The notes beneath the pieces are model-generated. The model was not told the origin of the DNA, made no database searches, and was given only the letters and a program-made list of their open reading frames with translations. Positions 12,757 to 25,000 of a stretch of 62,000 bases of DNA are shown piece after piece. The position numbers were made by a program, and so were the translations under genes. How positions within the stretch are numbered: the stretch's first letter is position 1; every line of letters begins with the position of its first letter. Location of the stretch: positions 4,142,001 to 4,204,000 of the forward strand of contig CM022667.1 of NCBI GenBank assembly GCA_012295275.1. Reading direction: 5' to 3'. The stretch comes from Chrysomallon squamiferum. Lineage: Eukaryota; Mollusca; Gastropoda; Neomphalida; Peltospiridae.

Positions 12757-15700
12757 TATGTATGTGTGTGTCTGTGTATGTGTGTCTGTCAATAGTTGTC
12801 ATTAACATCAGCTGGAAGGTTTCTGGACTCATATAAAAAGTAATGTGAAATTGTTTCATCCATTAATGAAGAAACTGAAACACCATCATTATTATTATTA
12901 TTATACACCAAGTCCTTCTTCATGTGCAATAAAATAACAATATTTGCTACAAAATGTCACTTACGATGAAATGAAAAATATTCTGAAGATACTGTGGTTT
13001 GACCAAGAATAAAAGATTTTATTTTTACATGGTCAAATCTACATGTCCTAGTTCATCACTCCCAGAACATTATTAAAATAAATTATTTGAAACAAATGTC
13101 ATTACCTGATAGTTTTTATAGGCTAAACAATTTCACCTTAAACCCAGAACTGTCATTTTTTGATAGTGTATCATATCACTAAAAACAAGCTAGTATTTTA
13201 CTTTTCCGTTGTGTTAAAGTAGATAATAATAAAAATATTGCACATTTGATTTTCAGCATAAAATGCACTTATATTATTTTTACCTACTTACAAATATCTA
13301 TTCTTGTTGTTATTGTTCTAAAAAATTGGGGGGTGTGCGAGAGGGGTTCAGATGGACTAAAGTGTACTGCAAAGAAGAAAACCTATTTAAATGCCTGGGG
13401 AAAAAAAAAAAAAAAAAAAAAAAAAAAACTTTCAGAATTAAATATTTGTCAAAAGCAAATCTTTAAAACGATTTTACCTTTTCAGCATATCAAGTTTGTT
13501 TGTCAATCCGTCCTGCCGACCTTTCAAACAACGGACATCAGTGAGAACTTTTGACACATCTTCCTGTTTCAGTTTCACCGACTCCATCTTTACACTGTTA
13601 GACACCTGTAACAGCAGAAATAAAATAAAATAAAACATTTAAACAAGTACACTCAAAAATATTTGAGAATATATTAAATCAATGTCCAAGTTACTCAGTG
13701 TCGCATGTGTCATTTTAAATGTCATCGTGTGTCACTGCTGACGTATGTCACAATTTTTCTACCACTGTTATAGAAGATCAGTTCACATTTCCTGTGACAT
13801 CAGTGTTGCCAAAAGCAGCGCAATATTAACACTTTAAAAAGAAGTCAATGGATGATGACATTCTGTTATCTCTGTGGTTATATTACAACACAAGTATTTT
13901 TTTCTATAGCAACATTACAACTTTCAAAATATTCTCATTCTTTCTTTTTCGCTACACATTTTTCTCTTTCTTTCCATCTCTGTGAATATCTTTTGATTTA
14001 AATTCCAGGTGAACTGGAAAAGTGGCCCTCTAGTCTGAATCAACGCCATTTCTGAAAGAATTTTAACAACCAATTTAAAATGAAATGATTACCTTCCGTT
14101 TGATGTGCTCCAAAAGGTGTTCCTGACCTTGCTGGAAGAAAGGGTGGTGAAACTCAAGGTCATCCCTGTCTACTTTCAGAGCTCCCTGGTCCACATTTAC
14201 AACTTTACGAAACCCATCTGCAGAAAAAAAAAAAATTATATTTAAAAAAAAAAAAAGCACTTAACATTTCCGAATTCTTCTGAAAAAAATGTGTACAGTT
14301 CTATTTTACTATCACAAAAGCGAATTTTCTTCAGGATACTTGAAATAAATTAGATTCTGATTTAACATCAAAAATTAATTATCATTGCAGATAATTCAAA
14401 TAAAACGTCAGTACAACATACACATATTGAGCTGTCGGATGAAGCTTGCAATGTTGTTGTGCTTAAAGTATCTGGGCAGCACTTCCCGTGAGAACCGATT
14501 CTGGTCATGTATATGGAAACTCGTGCCATTCTGAAAAAAAATAATAATAATAATAATAAAATGAAAATATTTTTTTTTAAATGAAAAAATAATAAAAAAA
14601 ATTAAAAAATTAAATACAAAAAGAAAAATTTCATTAGTACTTTGATTTAGTTTCTTTATATATAATCTGAGGTGATGATGAATACACTGTCATGTTATGA
14701 TTATACTTAATTATTAACTGTTCGGGCTACTGTAAAAACAATGTATCTTCTCACATTAAAATATGTCAAATATTTAAACATACTACTACAGCATTTTATA
14801 CAAATACAACTCTGCATGCAGATAAAATATCTCTGCACAAATTATCCCTTTTTTTAAAAACACAATTTATGTGGTAACAGATTTTTTTTTCACATTAAAG
14901 CTGCAATAGTTTCATTACAAAGAGAAATTATAAGTAATTTCATCTATTTTTAACACCAGTGTCATATTGGGAACGTTTTATTTAATGTTGTTTAATAAAT
15001 GAGTTAGTTATAAGTTATTACATATCTAAAAACTTATTGGCTAAGCAATGCTTAACATAATCCTAACTACATTTTTGCTCAGTTTTTTAATCACATTTAA
15101 AAAAAAGTTAAAAAAAAAAAAAAAAAAAACTATAAGAAAAAAGTAAAATAAAATAATAATATATTACAAATCTGTATTACATATTTTCTCAAGTTTTGGT
15201 AATATTGTTTAATAAGTGGCTGTAACTAAAAATCTGATCTTGAAATGAAAATAAGAATAATTATATTAATATTCACTCTTCTAACAGGATCGTCAGTGCA
15301 AATAAAAATCGTTTATAGATAAACAACTAAAATGGTTTTGATTCAGCTGATTATCAAAATCTCATTCGAAGCATAGTCACTTAGTGCTTTTGCTAAGCCT
15401 AAACATAAAACAACATGGCGGCTTACGCAACAGACAGAACACACTCTTTGCAAAAACAATCTTTCTGAAGATTATAGCAGAAGTCATTTATCAAGTATCG
15501 ACTTCAGCCATGATAAAATGTCCCCGATTATGAGAATGTTTGATCTAGTGCATCTACTCATGACATGATATATAAAACGTATTTAACAGCAGCTGAAAAC
15601 GACAAAAAAATGAATTTACAGAACCACGAAAACTAGTTACTTTTGCATATAAAATGAAATGTTACTCAATTCCGATTTACCTGACCCCAGTATATCAAAT

Positions 15701-15800
15701 CATCCGTTGAGTGGTCTTCAACTAGCGTCCATAACTTTATCAAAAACGCTGGAACATTTCCAGCGTTTGGTTCGGCATCAAAAACGGTACCTGCATACAT
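8740..15800 (-). CDS. HSF1: Heat shock transcription factor, HSF1 type (12 coding exons)
   Basis: Nuclear transcription factor that trimerises and binds nGAAn arrays to induce chaperone genes. Coding exons from the start: 15800-15681, 14530-14422, 14217-14093, 13605-13478, 12643-12568, 11970-11806, 11487-11368, 11089-10884, 10129-10030, 9450-9409, 9148-9079, 8924-8740; 481 aa. Residues 15-118 form the winged-helix DNA-binding domain ([30 protein letters not shown]). Residues 125-200 form the HR-A/B coiled coil ([16 protein letters not shown] is near-identical to human). Residues 350-383 resemble HR-C ([15 protein letters not shown]). The C-terminus is acidic and serine-rich, like an activation domain. 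VKNE (K233) and VKTE (K476) fit the SUMO consensus. Odd points: no cysteine in the DNA-binding domain; a Thr run in exon 8; duplicated donor signals next to exon 7. The HSF1 family matches well; HSF2 or HSF4 is less likely, but invertebrates usually carry a single HSF. Confidence 0.93.
10551..10650. repeat. (GT)n followed by TA and AG microsatellites in HSF1 intron 8
   Basis: GT run to about 10621, then short TA and AG runs, followed by degenerate GATA-like units (about 10680-10800, TAGATAGATTGATAGA type). Lies in the intron between HSF1 exons 8 and 9. Confidence 0.9.
11150..11385 (-). repeat. 68-bp tandem repeat containing the HSF1 exon 7 donor
   Basis: Units begin with CATCACTTACTGATGA at about 11163, 11226 (this copy lacks CTTAC), 11290 and 11358. 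The last copy is the genuine 3' end of HSF1 exon 7 plus its GTAAGT donor (read on minus as TCATCA|GTAAGTGATG). Copies at 11163 and 11290 keep an intact GTAAGT donor; the 11226 copy has lost it. Confidence 0.85.
12500..12557. repeat. (CA)n microsatellite beside HSF1 exon 5
   Basis: Perfect CA run and a short AGAGACACAC tail ending about 10 bp from the exon 5 donor. Confidence 0.9.
12722..12788. repeat. (GT)n microsatellite in HSF1 intron 4
   Basis: GT run with TATG and TCTG interruptions, about 80 bp before exon 5 on the minus strand. Confidence 0.9.
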
Positions 15801-15884
15801 TTCAATGACCGATGTGAAAATGCAGATATGTCACATTTATTACTTTCTAACCTGCGCATGCGTTCCAGAAACACTTCCCACGGA

Positions 15885-16280
15885 GATAAAAAAAAAAAAA
15901 AAAAAAAAGGATGCAAAGCATTTCCGACAAACTTCGGACAAAATGAGAGTAAAGAGTATCCGAGTACAATTAATTAACGATTTAAATTCTTATTCTTATT
16001 TTAGTCTCAGCAACACACTGATTACATGACTGATCTTATATCTTTGTTCTAGATGTGATTTAGAAAATGATAAAAAAAAAAAAAAAAAAAAAAAACGGAT
16101 TCAAAGCATTTCCGACAAACTCCGGACAAAATGAGAGTAAAGAGTATCCGAGTACAATTAAATGTGGAAATAAATGACAGATCCTTAACGATTTAAATTC
16201 TTATTTTTATTTTAGTCTCAGCAACACACTGATTACATGACTGATCTTATATCTTTGATCTAGATGTGATTTAGAAAATG

Positions 16281-16312
<32 letters not shown>
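15885..16312. repeat. Imperfect tandem duplication upstream of HSF1
   Basis: A segment starting after a poly-A run (CAAAGCATTTCCGACAAAC) and running through GATGTGATTTAGAAAATGAT into poly-A occurs twice, from about 15908 and from about 16097. The second copy has about 25 extra bases (around 16161-16186). The two are otherwise nearly identical, so the event is recent. Confidence 0.85.
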
Positions 16313-16314
<2 letters not shown>

Positions 16315-16822
16315 AAACTCCCCAAAAACCTGCTTTTTCCGGTTGCAGTTTTAAGTTAGAATCATTCACTGTTTTCTTAATTTAAACCATGTTAAAGTGA
16401 TCATACATTACTGAAAACAGCTGACTTATACATCATTAAAAAAATAAAAATAAAAAAATAAAATAAATATTATAATAAATTTATAAATAAGTATGTGTGC
16501 AAGAGTTCGAAATAAGTTTGACTGATGTAATATTAAACATGAATGATGAATATAGATATCTGTGTATTTTAATATAATCTTGGCTAGAAATAGCAAATCT
16601 TGGCTTGAAATAGCCCTAGGAAAAGAATAATTTCCAAGAAAAGTTCGTTGACATAGCTACATCTTTATAGACATCACCTGTATATGTGTGTGAGTCTAAG
16701 ATTACAATTTTTATGTAAATTTCCAGTTAGCAGAATTTATAATGAATGAATCGTTTTTAATGTGTTAATGTTTGTAAGTACATATTTTTTAAAACTTATT
16801 TAATTATTATTTCGGCATTTTA

Positions 16823-16823
<1 letters not shown>

Positions 16824-16855
<32 letters not shown>

Positions 16856-16872
16856 TAATAATAATAATAAAA
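16824..16872. repeat. (AAT)n microsatellite
   Basis: AAT run with one AAAT interruption, in the HSF1/ALPK1 intergenic region. Confidence 0.85.
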
Positions 16873-17939
16873 AAAAAAAGAAGAAGACTTTTTAATCACG
16901 AATCGATTTTTCTTTTCTGCCAAATACGAATTTCAAATACGCCAACGGAAGTCGCTTGATGTAGATTTCCGAAGCACAAAAATAGAGTTGTGATCACACG
17001 GAGGTTTGACGATGCGGAAAAGATCATCTGCTCTTTTGCGTATCTGAAGATTATTTTTGTAACATTATTAAAATAAAATAATTAAAACTGTGCAAACAAA
17101 TAATTCAGTATTTGATTAATTTATTTATTTTAAATTTTATTTTTTAAATTATTGAATGAAAAAGAAAATGATTCAATGTTTTTGGGGAATTCAAGTTATC
17201 CGAAACACGGAAGTAAAAGGAGGATTGTTTCACGGTAAGAAAATTATAAAATCGTGTTTATTATTAATTATTTTTAATATTCAGATAATTAAACGTATAT
17301 ATTTTGTTTTGTTTTTAGTTTTTAAATAATGTAATGATTCCATCGTTAAAATAATTAACTAAAGAATCTTCACAAGTGTATCATTTTAGTTAAAGATTAA
17401 TAAATGTATTTTCAACTGAGAAATACGTGACCAGTTGTCGCTTTGTTCCTGTCAGAATGAAATGTTAAAGCGATGTTTTATTTCTATTTTGTTTCAGTTT
17501 CTTATTATCTCTGTCTGCAGCAGCCAATACCAATGTTAGCTGTAAGTAATAATGTGCGTGTTGTGTTTATACTAATACGATCTGTATCTGTTTTCGTGGT
17601 GCATACGCTTTTGCGTTTTGTGTCTGGTTTTATATATATAATTGTGTGTATCACTGTATGTGTGTGTGTGTTTTCTGTATATTACGTCTTTTTGAAATGA
17701 TAAGTTAAAAGGCAATTATACATTAGTTCAACATAACGGTGAAAAAATTACTGTAATCACTGAATCTGTTTTTAGATTGTACTTCACAAATGTCGTAATA
17801 TATATATATATATATATTTACATACACACATAAACTCACATTATATAATAGTTCTATTATTATGATTTCTTATTAGGTACTAAAACTCCTAAATACCTAA
17901 TTCCTGAAGAATATATCAGAAAAAGGACAACACACAGAA

Positions 17940-19017
17940 ATGTCTGTTAAACCAACAGAAATCCTCCAGATCCTTAATCTGAAACCGATAGAAGAAGCAG
18001 GTTTGATGAAATTTAGTTTTTACTGAAGATTAATTATGAAGAATACTGCTTAGTATATTATTTTAAAAATTAACATACACACACATATATATAATTTTTT
18101 TATTTCATTTTGTTTTAAATGGTTTTATATATATATAAATATATATATGACAGGTATATTTTTAAATTTATTTTTATTGCAAACTCTCGGGATGATTGTT
18201 TAAGTTGTAGCTTGTTCAAAAAGATTAATTAATAATAAATCATCAGATTAAATAGCAATGTGTACTTTTTAGTATTTAAAATTAGACTTTTAGATATTAA
18301 TTTTTCAGGATAATAATAGGATTTTATATACATATATTTATTTATTTATTATAAATTTTAAATCTAAATAAGTACAAAAAATAATATTAATACTATTTTA
18401 GCATTTTATTTTTGTAATAATTAAATTTGCAATATCAGATTCATGAAAATATTTCTAATATAAATTCTATTAACAATATATTAAAAAAAGCAATTATAAT
18501 TCAATTTTCAGAAATTCTCTCAACACTTTTTGATAGAAAAGAACAAAACAATGAAGGTGGAGAGAGCAGGTTGAAACAGTGGATGTCACTTTTTGAAGAA
18601 AACATTGCAGAGCTTATAACACAGGCGGAAAACCAAGCGTGGCCATTTTTACCACCTCATGTCACACCAGAAATGTTGGCATCACCAAACAACAAAGTTT
18701 CAACTTACAACAACATTGAACTTCTTTATGTAAATATATATTCAGACACACACACACACACACACACACATGTATATATATATAAATGTATATAAAATAC
18801 ACACACACAAACACACATACACACACACACACATGTATATATATATAAAATACACACACAAACACACATACACACACACACATGTATATATATATAAAAT
18901 ACACACACAAACACATACACACACACACATGTATATATATATAAAATACACACACACACACACATGTATATATATATATATAAAATACACACACACACAT
19001 GTATATATATATATAAA

Positions 19018-19072
<55 letters not shown>

Positions 19073-22014
19073 TATACATACACAAACAAACATCATTTTT
19101 AAAAATGATGATGTTGATAATTTCATTTATGATGGTGATGTTGATGCCAAATTATTTTACTTTTGATGAATGTTATATGTTTGATTCTGTACTTGTTTTT
19201 GCTGTTGTTGCAGTAAACTTTCTGTTCCAACTTTTATTTTATTTTATTATGTAGAGATTATACATATATATATATATATATATATATTGTGTGTGTGTGT
19301 GTGTGTGTTTGTATATTTTATATATATATATATATATATAATAAAATAAAATCAGTTTTATACATTTATATATTTATTTTAATTACAGTTACCATTAGTG
19401 TTTGTTTTTTAAAAGATTATTTTATAACATTATAAATTAATTTCATTTTCTTCATTTCTCTTTTTTATTTCTTCTCTTTCTCTCTCTCTCACAATATTTT
19501 TTTGTTTTTTTTATTATAGTACTGTTTACATGAGGCTGTTCAAAATAAAAATTACAAGATGGCCGCCGCTATTGCATTTGTTGTTGATCGAGCAGCATAC
19601 AGATTCGGTTCTTCAAGGTCGTTGTTAAGGGTCATTGACCTTATTTTGAATGAAGCCCCTCACACCCCTGTTGCCCCTCAGGTTGTCCTGCGCAAGGCTA
19701 GGATAATGAAGGACACTGGCGATTTGCATGGAGCAGTGAAGGTTCTAGATGCAGTAGTTTCTAAAGGTGAATATTCGATGTTTTTAGAAATACATTTCTC
19801 ACAAACTTCAGTTTATGTCCAATCCTTTCAAACAGCCTACTCTGTTGTTGTTCTTTTTTTTTTTTTTTAACTTGTGAAATGAAAGTGTTTCACAACCTTG
19901 TCTAAAACTTGAATTTTATGTTTAGTACCGACAGTTGTTATTTCAGGTGCATGCACTAGTTATTCGAAATCGTAAACATAATTTTTTTTTATTTTTTATC
20001 TTGATGGCAGTGGTGTTGTTGAGAAAAACACAACATAATATTTTAGAAGCAGATGTTTGCAGTGCAATCACAAACACACAAGTTATTATTTTAGATGTTT
20101 GTAGTACAATACAAACACACAAGTTATTATTTTAGATGTCTGTTGTGCAATCACAGACACACAAGTTATTATTTTAGATTTCTGTATGCAATCAGAAACA
20201 CACAAGTTATTATTTTAGATGTTTGTAGTGCAATCATGAACATAAATTATTATTTTTTTTATCTTGATGGCAGTGGTGTTGTTGAGAAAAACACAACATA
20301 ATATTTTAGAAGCAGATGTTTGCAGTGCAGTCACAAACACACAAGTTATTATTTTAGATGTTTGTAGTACAATACAAGCACACAAGTTATTATTTTAGAT
20401 GTTTGTAGTACAATACAAGCACACAAGTTATTATTTTAGATGTTTGTAGTACAATACAAACACACAAGTTATTATTTTAGATGTTTGTAGTACAATACAA
20501 GGACACAAGTTATTATTTTAGATGTTTGTAGTACAATACAAGCACAAAAGTTATTATTATAGATGTTTGTTGTGCAATCACAAACACACAAGTTATTATT
20601 TTAGATGTTTGTAGTGCAATCACAAACACACAAGTTATTATTTTAGATGTTTGTTGTGCAATCACAAACACACAAGTTATTATTTTAGATGTTTGTAGTG
20701 CAATCACAAACACACAAGTTATTATTTCAGAGAGACAGTGGGATTATAAGACTGAAGACCAGTACACCAATGTCAAGGCTGTTTGTGTTCAGGTCAAAGG
20801 TCAGATACTGCATAATCTTGGTGAGTAAATATGTCATTACAAAGTTTCATTCATTCTCATTCATTTTTTTTATTTCTTATCATTACTTTTTTTTTTTTTC
20901 TATTATTTATTATTACTATCTTTCATTATATTTTATTCTTTCTTTCTTTTATTCTCATGCTTTCATTAATTTTCATGCTTTCATGAATTTTCATTCCGTT
21001 TTACATTTATGCTCAGTCTTTACTTTTATTTATTCTGGTCTTTTTTTTTTGTTTTTTTTGTATCATTCTCTTGTGTGTTCATCACCAAACCTACAGGTCT
21101 GTGGAAGGAAGCCATCGAACCTCTTGTCCAGTCCATCGAATCATTCAAGTATCTCCATGACAACAAAGGAACCTCTTCCTCTCTTGGCCTTCTCTGTTGT
21201 TGTTTCAAAAAACTATCACAGCATGAATTCAAAGAAGTAAAACAGAAATTTCCACATCTGTTTCAGTCACAACATCCCTGCTACGAAGCCTACAGACAAG
21301 GGACAGAGGCAGTCAGTTACATTCGAGATCTGGGACAAACACTGTACCTCTGTAAACATCAGGTAACCGAGACCCTGTTTTACTGTATTTATTTTTTATT
21401 TTTTTGTAATTATTATTATTATTATTTTTTTTATCTCTAGTAATACTGTTTTGTTTACAAAGATTATTAATGGTGTTGTAAACATCAGACTGTGTGAAAC
21501 CTTTTTTAATATTATTTTAGAGAGGTTTTTGGTGTTTTTTTTTGTAAGACACTGCCCATCAAGATTTAATTTGATTGTTTTTATTACTTTTGTACAAGTG
21601 TAACTTTTCGTGTTGCTGCTTCTGTTACTGTTTGTTGTGGATTTTGATCTTATTTAATGTTGTTCACATGTTTCATTTTTCATATTGTTATTGACATTAT
21701 GTTATTCTTGTTATTGTTATTGTTCGTGTTATTGCATTTTCGTTATTTTGATAGTGAAATTATTTATTATTTTTGTTCGATTTTGTTTCTTATTTATTTA
21801 TTTATTTATTTAATTATTTGCTTACTTCTGTTTACTAGTTGTTTCATTAGTTATTATTTAAATATCATTTTTAAAATATTTAGATTTATTTATTTATTTG
21901 TTTATTTATAAAAATAAATTATTTTAAATTATTTGATATATTTATTGAATTTTTTCATTGCACATATAAACACACACACACTCACACACACATACATCTA
22001 CACACACACATACA

Positions 22015-22052
<38 letters not shown>

Positions 22053-25000
22053 CTTCATTTTTATTTGTTCAAACATTCATTCGTTTGTTCATTTATATTT
22101 GCTTTTAGCTGTTGGCAGAAGAGTCGTTATTGATATTTGCCATGCAGGCACCTGGTACACAGTACCAGTGTTTTGAGACCATTGTTCATGGAGTCAGAGG
22201 AAGTCTCGCTGGTCATCAGACTGTGAACTTCCTGAAAAGTGCTGAAACTTTTATAGAATTTATCAGAGGCCTGTTTGTAATTAGTCTAACACTGTGGTTC
22301 TCACCGAAAGAGCAGGACAGAGCATTGTCCAAGTATTTAGAGCAGTTATGCTTGGAGCTTTATCATCATCTAGCACAGCATACAGAAGACAGGGTAGAAC
22401 ACACAAAAGAGTCAGTGAAAATAATGAATACTGGACTCGGTCTACTGGGATTACCTCCCTTACTAGGAAGTGAAGAGTTTGATATAGAGTTGTCTCTCCT
22501 GAAGGCTGCGGTGCAGTCAGAAGATCTGGAACGAAAAATAAAAAAAGATGAAAATTCTAACAACCAAAATGAGTCCAAAGGAAACTTAGCCGAGCCTGAA
22601 CACAAAGAGAAATGTGAAATGAAGTTAGGAGCTGTTAAGTCTGAAGAAGCAGTGAAAATTGGTAACCCTGCAACTCACAGAGAAACAACAGCAAGCCATA
22701 ATATGAAAATGCCTTCAACATTCCCATTAACAACACCTGAAATCAAATACAGATTTCCTAGAAAGTCACAGCAGAAGTTTGTTGGTGTTCCAGTCACCCA
22801 TGAAGAATTGCTGTCATTTTGTTCCACTACAACCAGTGAAGAAAATGAGTCAGATCCTCAGGCTGAGGAAGCAGTTGAAGTGGTCAATCTTTCTGTGACC
22901 CACATTTCTCAGACTCCCCAGACAATGAGAGATGACTGCTCATCCATGATGGACAAATCCAAGATCCTTCAAAGTAACTTGAACACAAGCAGTTCTGGGT
23001 CTGGGAAAGAAGAGGCCTGTGGACAAAACAGTGCCGAGGCCTCTAAGAAAGGCTCCAGTTCTGGAACACACATCATTGAAGAAGAAAGTAGCTTTGAGAA
23101 AATGTCAACTGCAGAAATCAAAGGCTCTTCCTCAAAGAGTAACACAGATGAACAAGTTTCTGCTTCTTCACCTGACACCAGTTCAGGAAGATCAGCATCA
23201 CTGGTCAGTGTGGATAAAGCCAAAGTGAGCAGTTTGGAAACAAGTGACAGTAGTGACATGTCTCCTCTGGTTGACTTGTCCTGTTCCACAGTCGACTCTC
23301 AGACTCTGGACAGTCTGAGTATTGGGGAAAGTGTTGATTCAGGAAGTGATCTTGAAGACTATTTGAAAAAGTGGAGACCACCAACATCAGATGGAGATGA
23401 TGTAACAAAAGTGTACAGTAAGTAAACGAAATCATCATTGTTTGTTGAATAGTTTTGTATGTGTTTGTTGTTACAGTACTTGATTGTTCTGGTTCCTATT
23501 CTGTGACTTTAGGTTACATTTTTTTTATTTATTTTTTATTCCTAGCTTTTTTTTTTCTGTCATTATTATCATTATTCTACTCTGCCGCCTCGTCATCATC
23601 ATCATCATCATCATTATATAAAATATTGTTATTACTGTTTTAATTGCCATTAGTCACTTTATTTATGCATTAAAAACATTTTAACTACATTTAAACATCT
23701 CATCTTCGTAATAAATATTCAAAACTGAAAAATATTTACTGTATTTTTTTCTTCTTTTTTTAAGGAGGTGTACTGATGTCATACCACCCAAACACTGGAG
23801 ACTGGACTCAGCAGAGCACTCTGGTGTACAGAGGCTCTGAGCTTGACATTCCTGACAAAAAAAAGGGAAACTGTAGAGATGTCTTCCATATTCAGTTTCT
23901 GCACCAAGATGAACCTTTAGGAAAGTAATTACATTTTTATATACTGTTACTACTGTTGTTATTGTTGTTATTATTATTATTTTAACTGTTGTTGTTGTTG
24001 TCCTTATTATTACTTTTATCTTTATTGTTATTGTTATGATAAAAGTGTTAACGTTATTTTTCATGTTGTTGTCATTATGATTTTATCATTACTACTACTT
24101 GCACTATTACAGTTATTGTTTTCTTGAATTTTCAGGAATTATACATATTTTCTGATAATGCATTCTGTCCTGTTATTTCAATATATATATAATGGGATGT
24201 TTCAGGTATGTGTGTAAGCGATACAGAAAGCAACGGGAACCTGAAAGGTATATCCTGGATGTTCAATGTCAAATGAGAGCTGGTTATTATGTTACAAAGT
24301 TCAATCAAGGCTTACAAAACTATAAAAAGGACATACAAGTAAATAGTATTTATTTTTATTTACGATAACCATACTAATACACATTTAAATTAATTTTATT
24401 TTACCAGTTTTAATATTGATTTATTTCATTGATTATAATTTTTATTTTTATTTTTCCAATTTATTTTAATCATTGTAATTTCTCATTTACTTATATCATC
24501 CTTGTTTTTATTACCTTTTAAAATTTATTCTGATTATAATCAATATCTGATTCTTTTGTAAAAAGAAAATAATTAATAAGAACATATTATTATTTTTATA
24601 ATTGATTTTAAAATGATTCTGAAAATGTTATTATTCATTCTATTTAATTTTGATAAACTATTATAATTTACTACTTTTATTTCTAAATGACTGTTACTTC
24701 AAAAACCAAGTCTAAATATCTAATTCAGTGGTTCTCAAACTTTTTGAAGTTGGGGCACACTTGAAGCCTTACTAAAAATTGATGGCACACTACACACAAA
24801 ATGCTAAGAACATTTTAATGCTGAGGTGTGGATATAATGTACTATAAATACATTTTTTATCATCACAAATATCTACCTACATCTTGAATTTTGTGGGGCG
24901 CACTTTTGCATGTCTCTGAGTACTCGTAATTTAGTATCTGTTTCTATATAATTTAATAATCGATTCTTTATAATTTAACTAGATGAATTTATGTAAATTT

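Larger units (their letters stand above)
15801..17939. promoter_or_regulatory. Divergent HSF1 / ALPK1 promoter region
   Basis: The two start codons are head-to-head 2.1 kb apart. On the HSF1 side, 15853-15863 holds an NRF1-like palindrome (TGCGCATGCG) next to TTCCAGAA at 15863-15870, a two-unit heat shock element. On the ALPK1 side there are ETS-type CGGAAGT motifs at 16946-16952 and 17208-17214. A good donor (ACG|GTAAGA, 17236) and an acceptor (TTATTAG|GTACT, about 17877) suggest a non-coding first ALPK1 exon. Motif function is inferred only. Confidence 0.5.

Noticed and set aside
15412-15425. CATGGCGGC motif in HSF1 intron 1 as a YY1 promoter site or alternative start
   Set aside because: Isolated motif, no good frame following it on either strand, and the exon 1 frame already supplies the canonical N-terminus.
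18662-19126. Overlapping Cys/Val- and His/Thr-rich frames on both strands
   Set aside because: Translations of the CA/TA compound repeat in ALPK1 intron 2.
20513-20713. Minus-strand repeated frame in ALPK1 intron 3
   Set aside because: Produced by the 42-bp minisatellite; no independent evidence.
22366-23438. Several frames opposite or overlapping ALPK1 exon 6
   Set aside because: Alternative frames of a real 1.3-kb coding exon; no splice logic or homology.
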